Origin: a bacterium | GTDB lineage: Bacteria; Bdellovibrionota_C; UBA2361; OMII01 | Direction: 5' to 3' | Assembly: GCA_017853915.1 (NCBI GenBank) | Contig: JAFMIS010000066.1 | Span: 1-9,912 of the forward strand | DNA length: 9,912 bases | In this document: one piece after another, positions 1 to 6,843 of the stretch | Numbering within the stretch: position 1 is the stretch's first letter | Layout: each line of letters opens with the position of its first letter | The notes under the pieces: generated by a model | Told to the model about the DNA's origin: nothing | Database searches by the model: none | Seen by the model: the letters and a program-made list of their open reading frames with translations, nothing else | Position numbers and translations under genes: made by a program

Positions 1-258
1 ATGCTAAAAACTCGGTGACATTCGCGAACTAAGTCGATCTGTCTTAAACTACGGGACGGGCTACATTACGGCCAAGGGTTTTATGCTAGCGCTTTCACCA
101 ATCCGGGGGCAACTGCTACTACCCTATCAACTCGCACCCTGATCCTCAGCTAGATTGCTGAAAACAACCCATAAGGGGCTCACTTTGTAAAAAACAGTAG
201 CCTGCTTTTCTTTCCTTCGATACTCTTCTTGCGTGTTAAACAGGTATTTGGACGGTCT
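1..258. other. Non-coding or unassigned left edge
   Basis: No open reading frame of useful length, tRNA or rRNA is visible here. The DNA is somewhat A/T- and pyrimidine-rich near 181-230. A possible -10 element GATACT lies at 219-224, but nothing resembling a -35 sits 16-18 bases upstream, so no promoter is called. A short CCC-ATAA-GGG dyad near 168-177 is too small to call a terminator. The region probably holds the 5' leader and promoter of the rightward secreted-protein gene. Confidence 0.5.
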
Positions 259-2043
259 ATGAATCGGAACCTCATGCGCTTTCTTTTATCGTGTATCCTT
301 ACCCTCGCCCTCAGCCATGCGCGAGTTGCCCAGGCGAATGGTCGGCCATGTCACGCCGGCTTAAAAGGCGGATACGTAACATGGACGAAGACTGGCCCTT
401 CAAGCGGCACCGGACAGTTTATCTTTCCGTCAGGTCGAGTATCGGTCTTGCCGGATTTTACCTGGGAAGTTACCGGCAAGCCCCTCTCTATTGTGGTAGG
501 CCAAAATGAGCCCTTCAGTGGAGGTAATTCCATGAAAGGTTTTTATGGCTCCGCAAAAAACGCGACGAACTTAAATATCCGGACGGAGTCAAATGATGCG
601 GTAGCGGGCACTCCTATCCCCCATAGCGTGATTCTCACAATCCGATTTAACTCCGGGACTCCTGCCTCCGGGTGGGGCTTTTCGGTTATCGATATCGATG
701 TCGACCAGGTGAAGCTATCCGCTAAGGATACGTCTGGACAACTCATCGCAACACCGACAGTCGCAAGCTGGTTCATTCAGAAATTCGACGCGGATCCAAG
801 TGTAAATGGCTCAAATATCCCATCGTGGGATTCACAATCAGCAGCCGTTGTCGGCTCAGAGAGCTCTTCGACTCTTTTTCGTAAAACTATCGAGGGAGGG
901 CTTCGAGACACCGAAGCCGCCTCAGCATGGTTTCAACCGACTACATCTCTGAGTGAACTTACCTTTGAGTACCAATCGCTCCAGGAGTACGCCACCCCTT
1001 CGTTCCACGTCCTTGTAGCGGCATGCGGGACGACCTTTACAGCACCCACTCCCACTCCTGCGACCTCAGGCGATAGCGATGGAGACTCAATTCCAGACGC
1101 AACAGAGGGCACAGGCGATCCTGATAACGACGATCGACCAAATTACCTCGATCAAGACAGCGATGACGATACGATCCCAGATTCGGTTGAGGGCACGACA
1201 GACACAGATGGCGATGGAACCCCCGATTTCCTCGACGAGGACTCCGATGGTGACGACGTGCCCGACGCAGTGGAGCGGGATCCTGACGATAAAGATACCA
1301 CGCCATCAGGCGTTGATGACAATCGCAACGGGATTGATGACGCTCGTGAGGGCGACACCTCAGATCCCCTTTCAGACAAAGACAACGATGGAACTCCAGA
1401 TTTTCGCGATCTTGACTCTGATAATGATACGAAAGATGACGGAGATGAGGCATACGATTTAGATGGCGATGGAACCCGTGATGTGGATCCGAGCGGCCAG
1501 GACGAAAACACGAACGGCATTGACGATGCGTTCGAAGATTTCGCCTCGCCCGATAAACTAAATAGTTCGTACGTAGGAGAGACAAACGCGGCGCCGTGCT
1601 CCTCCGTCTCACATGTGGCCTCAAAATCGCGAGTGCTCAAACGACTCGCCGCGCTGGCGGACCGCGTGCCTCAATTTGCTGGCAAAGCCCGCGCATGCGG
1701 TGGTAAAGTTCCTGACAGTACTGTGCTTCAAGCATCGAACACTCGGCAGTCTTTCGAGTCTCTCTTGGACGCGACATTCAAAGATAAAGCCCTTTCATGC
1801 CCTGCTTCGGTGTGCCCGCTGGAGAAGACAAAGGCGGCCCGCTCAACACTTCTCAGCTCCGCGTCACAGCTCTTTGTTTACGCTAAGAGAGCCAAACAAA
1901 CCGCTCAACGCTCGTGCGCCTCGACATTACCACCGGATACGGGCTCAAAACCGGACTCGCGGCCACGCACTGAGGCGTATCTCTCGCAACTTGAAAAGGA
2001 GATTAAAAAGCTCCCGAAGACTCGCACCGCATGTGAGGAATAG
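259..2043 (+). CDS. Secreted protein with thrombospondin type 3-like calcium-binding repeats
   Basis: Numbering is from the ATG at 259 (594 aa). The frame extends to a TTG at 229, but ATG 259 (or 274) gives a proper signal peptide: a short basic start, a hydrophobic core around residues 9-18 (FLLSCILTLAL) and a likely cleavage after AQA at residue 26. Residues about 30-260 look beta-rich, with a conserved-looking GWGFSVIDIDVD stretch, and match no family I recognise. Residues about 271-428 are Asp/Gly/Asn-rich with repeated DxDGDxxPD and DNxxNGIDDA units, the pattern of thrombospondin type 3 calcium-binding repeats. A Thr/Pro linker (TAPTPTPATS) joins the two. Residues 445-594 are Lys/Ala-rich, probably helical, with six cysteines (447, 480, 514, 519, 553, 592) that could form three disulfides after export. 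No OmpA, sorting or autotransporter domain is seen. Likely periplasmic, outer-surface or released; function unknown. It converges on the GH57 gene 12 bases away. Confidence 0.85.
   Translation: MNRNLMRFLLSCILTLALSHARVAQANGRPCHAGLKGGYVTWTKTGPSSGTGQFIFPSGRVSVLPDFTWEVTGKPLSIVVGQNEPFSGGNSMKGFYGSAKNATNLNIRTESNDAVAGTPIPHSVILTIRFNSGTPASGWGFSVIDIDVDQVKLSAKDTSGQLIATPTVASWFIQKFDADPSVNGSNIPSWDSQSAAVVGSESSSTLFRKTIEGGLRDTEAASAWFQPTTSLSELTFEYQSLQEYATPSFHVLVAACGTTFTAPTPTPATSGDSDGDSIPDATEGTGDPDNDDRPNYLDQDSDDDTIPDSVEGTTDTDGDGTPDFLDEDSDGDDVPDAVERDPDDKDTTPSGVDDNRNGIDDAREGDTSDPLSDKDNDGTPDFRDLDSDNDTKDDGDEAYDLDGDGTRDVDPSGQDENTNGIDDAFEDFASPDKLNSSYVGETNAAPCSSVSHVASKSRVLKRLAALADRVPQFAGKARACGGKVPDSTVLQASNTRQSFESLLDATFKDKALSCPASVCPLEKTKAARSTLLSSASQLFVYAKRAKQTAQRSCASTLPPDTGSKPDSRPRTEAYLSQLEKEIKKLPKTRTACEE
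1206..1477 (+). repeat. Degenerate coding repeats of the acidic calcium-binding region
   Basis: A 17-base sequence (AGATGGCGATGGAACCC) occurs exactly at 1206-1222 and again at 1461-1477. A related GACAACGATGGAACTCC copy lies at 1381-1397. All three are in the same reading frame and encode DGDGT or DNDGT cores of the Asp-rich repeats. This indicates growth of the domain by internal duplication followed by drift. It is not a CRISPR array, because spacing and sequence are governed by the reading frame. Confidence 0.75.
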
Positions 2044-2055
2044 CCCGCCTCTGCC

Positions 2056-3213
2056 CTAGCTACGCTGAGCGGCCCCGAGATCTCGGGCCACATTCGCAAA
2101 GGCGATAAACGCTTCGTATGGACTTTCAAAGGGGCTGAAGTAGGAGTGCACCGCGCTATCTGCAGCTTCTTTGGTCGCCATATAGTAGAAGTGATCGGAT
2201 GTTTGCAGTTTACGCCACACCTGCCTCCGCTCCTCTGTGTCTGGAGTATACGCATAGATCGCGTCCAGGGCTTTTCGTTGAATTTCATTACCGCGCCATG
2301 CGCTCAGATCCCGCTCGCAATCTGCCCACGAAGTATGTCGCGGATACGACAACTCTCCAACAGACTTATGCTGCTGAATGACCTCACTCGGGGTCAAAAA
2401 CTTCCAAGACGAGTCAGCCAGAACGCATGCTGGCAATTCGGCGAGAAATCGCAAGATACCGGATTCCTCACGGTGATGTTCCCCAAAAGTTTCGTAATCA
2501 AGAAAGATTCCCACCACATCATCACTCTGCGCTCGCTCGCGCATACGCGCGACAAACGACTCTGGAGTTAGCGTTCCTCCATGCTCTCCACTTGTAGCAA
2601 ACCTAAAGGCGATATCATCAGAGAGCGCGTAGTTCTTCGTTAGCAGCGCTACATCTCTGCCGACTACCCGATACACACTATTCGGCGATCGCCACCCCAA
2701 AATCTCATCTACCCCTTCCGCAAGAACCGCTTTAAATCCAAGATCGGATATGGCAGCGCCGATTGAGTCGCTAAAGATAAGTTCCGTATTTCTAAAAATT
2801 CTCGGTCGACATCGGAACTCAGTCTGCATCAAGTCCTGATGCAGCAACACCTGCTCGCGAAACTCAGTTGGACTATACAGAGAGGCTAGAGAGTGATGAT
2901 ACGTTTCTCCCAAAAACTCTACGCATCCCGTCCTGGCCAACTCTTGAAAGCTCTTAAGTGCCTCTGGGGCGTACTCCCTCATCTGCTCGATGGCGGTACC
3001 CGTAATTGAAAATGTTACCTTGAATGTACCACGCGTGGCTTTGATGATTTTGAGTAGGGCCTGATTTGCTGGAATATAACAGCGGGCCGCGACTCGCTGC
3101 ATCACCTCTCGATTGAGAGCGTTGTTAAAATAATCGCCGCTTTTATCGAAGAACGAAAAAGGTCGTAATCGGTAGGGCTGATGGACCTGGAAATAGGCGC
3201 ATACGGACGGCAT
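2056..3213 (-). CDS. Glycoside hydrolase family 57, alpha-amylase type
   Basis: Hydrolyses or rearranges alpha-glucosidic bonds in glycogen- or starch-like polymer; no signal peptide is seen, so it is probably cytoplasmic. Numbered from the ATG at 3213 (385 aa), it has the GH57 blocks in order: HQPYRL at 11-16 next to the start, GETYHHSL at 102-109, RNTELIF with the predicted nucleophile Glu144, and FLDYETFGEH with the predicted acid/base Asp239. The protein therefore covers the catalytic barrel and following helices; it is on the short side for GH57 and has no extra binding domain. An in-frame GTG at 3231 would begin one base after the stop of the upstream glycosyltransferase gene. ATG 3213 is preferred because family members typically begin close to MPSVCxYFQVHQPYRL and because a purine-rich GGAGTGGGG precedes it. 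Almost certainly co-transcribed with the glycosyltransferase. Amylase, transglycosylase and branching specificities cannot be told apart here. Confidence 0.92.
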   Translation of the reverse strand: MPSVCAYFQVHQPYRLRPFSFFDKSGDYFNNALNREVMQRVAARCYIPANQALLKIIKATRGTFKVTFSITGTAIEQMREYAPEALKSFQELARTGCVEFLGETYHHSLASLYSPTEFREQVLLHQDLMQTEFRCRPRIFRNTELIFSDSIGAAISDLGFKAVLAEGVDEILGWRSPNSVYRVVGRDVALLTKNYALSDDIAFRFATSGEHGGTLTPESFVARMRERAQSDDVVGIFLDYETFGEHHREESGILRFLAELPACVLADSSWKFLTPSEVIQQHKSVGELSYPRHTSWADCERDLSAWRGNEIQRKALDAIYAYTPDTEERRQVWRKLQTSDHFYYMATKEAADSAVHSYFSPFESPYEAFIAFANVARDLGAAQRS

Positions 3214-3232
3214 ACCGAAGCCCCACTCCACG

Positions 3233-4615
3233 CTATACGATTACGTCTTGATAGACTTCTATAGTTTTTAAAGCCGCGGCATCCCAGTGCAACCGCCGCA
3301 CTTCCTCACGAGCCATCAAAACCATCTCATTTCGCAACTCCTCGTGAAGGAGAGAGTTGATAATAAGGTCGGCCATGCGCTCGATATCCCAGAAATCGGC
3401 TTTCAACGCGTGTCGTAGAACCTCGGCGACACCGGATTGCTTGGAGATAATTACAGGGGTATCAAAGCTAATAGCTTCCAACGCCGTGATACCAAAAGGC
3501 TCCGATACTGAGGGCATCACATAGAGGTCAGCGATCGAAAACATCTCCTCAAGCTCCTCGCCCTGCAAGAAACCCGGGAACAGAAAGTGGTTATCAAGCT
3601 TCATTCCACGAACTTGGTCCATCACCGCCGGCAACATGTCCCCGCTTCCGGCCAAAACAAAAAGAACATCCGGCACGTGAGGTATGACGCGAGACGCGAT
3701 CTCAACAAAATAATCAGGGCCTTTTTGAAACGTCACGCGCCCCAGAAACAACACCACGTGACGAGGCCACGTCTTCTTAAGTCGATAATCAGTAACGGCG
3801 CCACGAGGGTATACGCCATTGTGCACCACAAAGATCTTGTTCGCCGAGATATTGTGATGCTTCTCTATGGAGCGCTTGGTATAATGACTTACAGCTATTA
3901 TCCGATCAGCAGCGGAGAGACCAAAATTCTCAATTTCGTTGATCGAGGAGTTTAAAAACAACCCACTCCGATCGTGCTCCAGGCTATGGACGTGAATAAC
4001 AAGGGGTTTGCCCGTTGTTTGCGCAAGCGCGACCGCGGCAGGGAACGTCATCCAATCGTGTGCATGAATAATGTCAAAACTCTCGGAACTGAAACGAGCT
4101 ATCACATCCGCCGTGAAGCGCTCCACCTCTTTGAAGATATCAGGAGCGTACCGGGCTCGTGAGCCATTACCATTCGAGCGCGGTTGTTCTGGAGCGAGAG
4201 CGCTTACCAGATCAACTCCGAACACCTCACCGTCAATAAGGGCGCGCGCTACAGGTTCCTCACGTATGGCTCGTGGCAGAGAGGCCCACTGACGCTTGGT
4301 AGCTGAAACCACCGCCTCTTTGAACTGGCTAGGATTCCAGTACGGTGTCAGAAAAGCGGGAACGCGACTAACTTCGACATCAATCGCCGTCTCGCCGCTG
4401 GCTACTTCCGATGAGTCAATTCGAGGGCCAACTCCCCGGCGAGCAGAATCTGTGAACACCATGTGTTCAACTTTTTCGTCGCCATAAATCTGAGGAACCA
4501 CAAAATGTATTGAGATGCCCTGGTCGGCGAGCGCTGAGGTGAGCCCCTGACATGCGGTGCCTAAGCCGCCAGCAATGTGTGGTGGGTATTCCCAACCGAG
4601 CATTAGAATCTTCAT
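3233..4615 (-). CDS. GT4-family glycogen synthase-like glycosyltransferase
   Basis: Transfers glucose from a nucleotide sugar to a growing glucan, as predicted from family and neighbours. Starting at ATG 4615 (460 aa; a TTG lies one codon upstream), the N-terminal Rossmann domain opens with KILMLGWEYPPHIAGGLG, where the GGLG loop is the sugar-nucleotide loop of GT-B synthases. HAHDWM lies near 184-189. The C-terminal nucleotide-binding domain holds GRVTFQKG near 292-299, with the expected Arg and Lys, and SEPFGITALEA near 371-381, the E-x7-E motif of retaining GT-B enzymes. An AAGG Shine-Dalgarno at 4625-4628 supports this start. The stop is 19 bases before the preferred GH57 start, so the two form one leftward operon. 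Similar GH57 plus GT4 synthase pairs occur in archaea and deltaproteobacteria. Sucrose- or trehalose-forming GT4 enzymes, or a cell-surface mannosyltransferase, are less likely alternatives. ADP- versus UDP-glucose use cannot be decided. Confidence 0.9.
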   Translation of the reverse strand: MKILMLGWEYPPHIAGGLGTACQGLTSALADQGISIHFVVPQIYGDEKVEHMVFTDSARRGVGPRIDSSEVASGETAIDVEVSRVPAFLTPYWNPSQFKEAVVSATKRQWASLPRAIREEPVARALIDGEVFGVDLVSALAPEQPRSNGNGSRARYAPDIFKEVERFTADVIARFSSESFDIIHAHDWMTFPAAVALAQTTGKPLVIHVHSLEHDRSGLFLNSSINEIENFGLSAADRIIAVSHYTKRSIEKHHNISANKIFVVHNGVYPRGAVTDYRLKKTWPRHVVLFLGRVTFQKGPDYFVEIASRVIPHVPDVLFVLAGSGDMLPAVMDQVRGMKLDNHFLFPGFLQGEELEEMFSIADLYVMPSVSEPFGITALEAISFDTPVIISKQSGVAEVLRHALKADFWDIERMADLIINSLLHEELRNEMVLMAREEVRRLHWDAAALKTIEVYQDVIV

Positions 4616-4724
4616 CAAGAACCGCCTTGTTTCAGCCTACTATGAGCTTTCGACACAAAAGGAACAAATCTGCCCACGACCTGGGTCGAGCACCTTGATC
4701 GAGCGCCACCCCGGGTAGGCGGCA

Positions 4725-4753
4725 AGTATACGGTTCAGGCTCAGTGAAGTCCA
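4725..4753 (-). promoter_or_regulatory. Candidate promoter for the glycosyltransferase-GH57 pair
   Basis: On the minus strand TGGACT (4753-4748), a 17-base spacer and TATACT (4730-4725) match the sigma-70 consensus at 4 of 6 and 5 of 6 positions. Transcription from here would give a leader of about 100 bases containing the CGACC-TG-GGTCG dyad. Seen by eye only; chance matches are common. Confidence 0.35.
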
Positions 4754-4891
4754 TGGAATCTCTAAGTAAAAACAGGCAGCTACCACCAAACATGCGTTAC
4801 ACTACACTTTACAAGTCATAGTTATTTGCCCCTCTAAACCAAACGCGGTTAAGCACCGATCGCACATATACCTCCGGATCTCGCAGGGTTA

Positions 4892-4920
4892 TTGGAGAAC
4901 TTTGTTTTGAGTGATATACC
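4892..4920 (+). promoter_or_regulatory. glk: Candidate promoter for glucokinase
   Basis: TTGGAG (4892-4897), a 17-base spacer and TATACC (4915-4920) resemble a sigma-70 promoter (3 of 6 and 4 of 6 matches), about 60 bases before the glucokinase start. A second -10-like TATAAC at 4951-4956 has no -35 partner. The call is tentative. Confidence 0.25.
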
Positions 4921-4981
4921 CGCAATGCGCCTTACATGAGGAGCAGAGGATATAACTATCTTTTTACACCGGGAGACGACC

Positions 4982-5974
4982 ATGATTATCGCGGGTGATG
5001 TCGGAGGAACCAAAGCTCGAATCGGACTCTTTGAGCGGCGAGCCGGAAAAGTTGAGTTGATAGTTTCCGATCAATACGCAAGTAAAGATTTTTCCAGCCT
5101 CGAGGATATCCTTGTTAAATTTTTAGAGACATATCGTGGATCACTCTCGGGCAAGATCGAAGCGGCATGTTTCGGGCTACCAGGCCCAGTCGTCAACGGT
5201 AGGATTAAAGTCACCAACTTACCGTGGGAAGTGTCGCAATCCGAGGTTGGCGCCAAGCTCAAATTTCCTAAGGTGAAACTCGTTAATGACCTCGTCAGCA
5301 CCGCCGCGGCTATCCCGACCTTCGAGCCCTCGAGCCTTACCTGCGTCTACGAGGGGAAAGGCTCAGTAGATCGAGCCGGTTCATGTGTGGTGGTGGCTCC
5401 GGGGACAGGGATTGGCCACTCATTGATTCATCGCGAGGCAGGATGGAGCGTCCTCTTGGCATCAGAGGGAGGGCACGCTAACTTTGCCCCCACAAATGAT
5501 ATCGAGATCGAGTTACTGCGCTATCTTCAAGGTAAGCTGCCTCATGTCAGCGTTGAGTCTGTTTTGTGTGGGCCAGGGATCGTAAACATATATTCATTCC
5601 TGCGCGACACAAAGCGAGCCCCAGAGCCACCCGCAGATCAAGCGCCTGATGCGGCGCCCGTGACCGCCTCCGTAATAGCCACGCGAGCTCTTGAGGGCAC
5701 GAGCGATCTCGCCACCCAGACGATGAATATGTTCTGCTCCATACTCGGAGCGCACTGCAGCAATATCGTTCTCACATACCTGTCAACAGGCGGCGTCTAT
5801 TTAGGTGGTGGCATACCTCCTAAGATCGCCCCGTTCCTCCTGAATGGGCGCTTTATGGAGGGATACTTGAAGAAGGGCAAACAACGAGAACGCGTTGAGG
5901 CGACTCCTGTGTTTATCGTGAATGATGACTTCGCCGCTCTCTACGGCTCTGCGGCGATTGCATCTACTCTCTAA
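4982..5974 (+). CDS. glk: Glucokinase (Glk family)
   Basis: Phosphorylates glucose with ATP to glucose 6-phosphate in the cytoplasm. The 330-aa length is normal for the Glk (PF02685) family rather than ROK kinases. Visible motifs: DVGGTKAR at 6-13 (phosphate loop), GLPGPV at 65-70, LVNDL at 100-104 with predicted catalytic base Asp103 and Asn102, PGTGIG at 140-145 (second phosphate motif), SEGGHANFAP at 161-170 with glucose-contacting Glu162 and His165, Glu192 in VESVLCGPG, and GGVYLGGGI at 270-278 (adenosine site). All key residues of the E. coli enzyme have counterparts. A GGGAG Shine-Dalgarno at 4971-4975, six bases before the ATG, supports the start. It lies divergent to the synthase-amylase pair and could recycle glucose released by the GH57 enzyme. 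It converges on the TerC gene with only 16 bases between the stops. Confidence 0.95.
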   Translation: MIIAGDVGGTKARIGLFERRAGKVELIVSDQYASKDFSSLEDILVKFLETYRGSLSGKIEAACFGLPGPVVNGRIKVTNLPWEVSQSEVGAKLKFPKVKLVNDLVSTAAAIPTFEPSSLTCVYEGKGSVDRAGSCVVVAPGTGIGHSLIHREAGWSVLLASEGGHANFAPTNDIEIELLRYLQGKLPHVSVESVLCGPGIVNIYSFLRDTKRAPEPPADQAPDAAPVTASVIATRALEGTSDLATQTMNMFCSILGAHCSNIVLTYLSTGGVYLGGGIPPKIAPFLLNGRFMEGYLKKGKQRERVEATPVFIVNDDFAALYGSAAIASTL

Positions 5975-5990
5975 GAAGGCGCAACTGCGA

Positions 5991-6716
5991 TTACGGTCGA
6001 TTCGTGTCATTATTTCGGGCCGCACGGAGGTTTAACATCTCAACGACCAGAGAAAATGCCATGGCGAAGTAGATGTACCCCTTCTCGATGTGATGTCCGC
6101 AGCCATCTAACACCAGAACGAATCCGATCATGAGAAGGAACGAGAGCGCCAACATCTTGACTGTTGGGTTCGCCTCTATGAAGTCTACGATCTTCCCTGA
6201 GAACACCAACATCACAACCACGGCCAGCACCACCGCGGCGGCCATAACCGGTAGGTTGTTCGTCATGCCCACAGCCGTGATAACCGAGTCGAGCGAAAAG
6301 ATGATATCTATCAGGACGATCTGCAAAACGACTCCCTTCATGGAGACAGTTTTCGCGCCACCCGCCAATTCCAGCTCACTCTCTTTATGTTCCGTCTTTT
6401 CGTGGATCTCCTTGGTTGCCTTGTAGATGAGGAAAACTCCTCCAGCGATCAGGATCAGATCTCGACCACTAAACTCCCGCCCCGCGAACGCGAACATAGG
6501 ATCCGTCAGGGACGCTAAAAACGAGAGAGTTAGCAAGAGAAGCAGCCGAGTAATGATCGCTACCGATAAACCGATCAGACGCGCCGTCTCGCGACGATCC
6601 GGGCCCAAACGTGAGGCAACGATCGCTATAAACACGATGTTGTCTATGCCCAACACGATTTCAAGCGACGTGAGCGTTAGGAGCGCGATAGAATTTTCAA
6701 GACTAAAGATTTCCAT
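5991..6716 (-). CDS. TerC-family integral membrane protein
   Basis: Inner-membrane protein of 241 aa with about seven hydrophobic segments. Diagnostic TerC signatures are SLEIVLGIDNIVFI at 17-30 and LIDIIFSLDSVITAVGM at 135-151, two related halves each with acidic residues inside a membrane helix that could carry metal ions. A charged loop (about 101-118, EIHEKTEHKESELE) links the halves, and the end (GHHIEKGYIYFAMAFSLVVEMLN) is typical of the YkoY/TerC branch. Some TerC proteins were named for tellurite resistance, but family members studied in Bacillus act in manganese export and loading of metal onto exported proteins. No other ter genes are present, so a tellurite operon is not supported. 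No Shine-Dalgarno is seen before the ATG, while a good -10 lies only 11 bases upstream, suggesting a near-leaderless message. It is divergent from the SPFH gene. Confidence 0.94.
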   Translation of the reverse strand: MEIFSLENSIALLTLTSLEIVLGIDNIVFIAIVASRLGPDRRETARLIGLSVAIITRLLLLLTLSFLASLTDPMFAFAGREFSGRDLILIAGGVFLIYKATKEIHEKTEHKESELELAGGAKTVSMKGVVLQIVLIDIIFSLDSVITAVGMTNNLPVMAAAVVLAVVVMLVFSGKIVDFIEANPTVKMLALSFLLMIGFVLVLDGCGHHIEKGYIYFAMAFSLVVEMLNLRAARNNDTNRP

Positions 6717-6727
6717 AAAGATACCGT

Positions 6728-6757
6728 ATTTTATCCCCTAAAACTTCAATCAGACAA
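6728..6757 (-). promoter_or_regulatory. Candidate promoter for the TerC gene, near-leaderless
   Basis: On the minus strand TTGTCT (6757-6752), an 18-base spacer and TAAAAT (6733-6728) match the sigma-70 consensus at 4 of 6 and 5 of 6 positions. The -10 ends only 11 bases before the ATG at 6716, so initiation at the usual distance would leave a leader of about 5 bases. That fits the missing Shine-Dalgarno. Confidence 0.4.
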
Positions 6758-6843
6758 CTACCCCGTTGCAGGCTCCTTTTCCCATTGATATCTCACGAGG
6801 CGTATCAGAGAATCAGGCAGCTTAGTGGTTAACGAGGAAAGGC

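Larger units (their letters stand above)
4616..4981. other. Divergent intergenic region between synthase and glucokinase genes
   Basis: This 366-base gap separates the leftward glycosyltransferase-GH57 pair from the rightward glucokinase gene and must hold both starts of transcription. It contains one candidate promoter in each direction (listed separately), a 5-bp inverted repeat CGACC-TG-GGTCG around 4678-4689, and two direct TCGAGC copies 13 bases apart (about 4685-4703) within the synthase leader. These could bind a shared sugar-responsive regulator, but no known operator is recognised. No open reading frame or RNA gene is apparent. Confidence 0.6.

Noticed and set aside
160..180. Terminator hairpin at the left edge
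   Set aside because: The CCC-ATAA-GGG stem is only three base pairs, too weak to call even though a T-rich run follows on the minus strand.
1206..1477. CRISPR-like repetition
   Set aside because: The repeats are in frame, degenerate and irregularly spaced and encode a known acidic repeat type; no uniform repeat-spacer pattern exists.
1037..1640. Long open frames on the minus strand (1037-1624 and 1152-1640) and a plus-strand frame at 1079-1462
   Set aside because: They lie opposite or within the Asp/Gly-rich repeats. Their products are low-complexity Arg/His/Ser strings produced by the biased composition, with no start signal or family match.
2071..2089. Intrinsic terminator for the secreted-protein gene
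   Set aside because: The stem is strong, but no T-run follows in either direction and it lies in GH57 coding sequence, so it is reported only as an observation.
5991..6716. Tellurite resistance operon
   Set aside because: Only a TerC-family gene is present; no terA, terB, terD or terZ-type gene flanks it, and most TerC proteins are not linked to tellurite.
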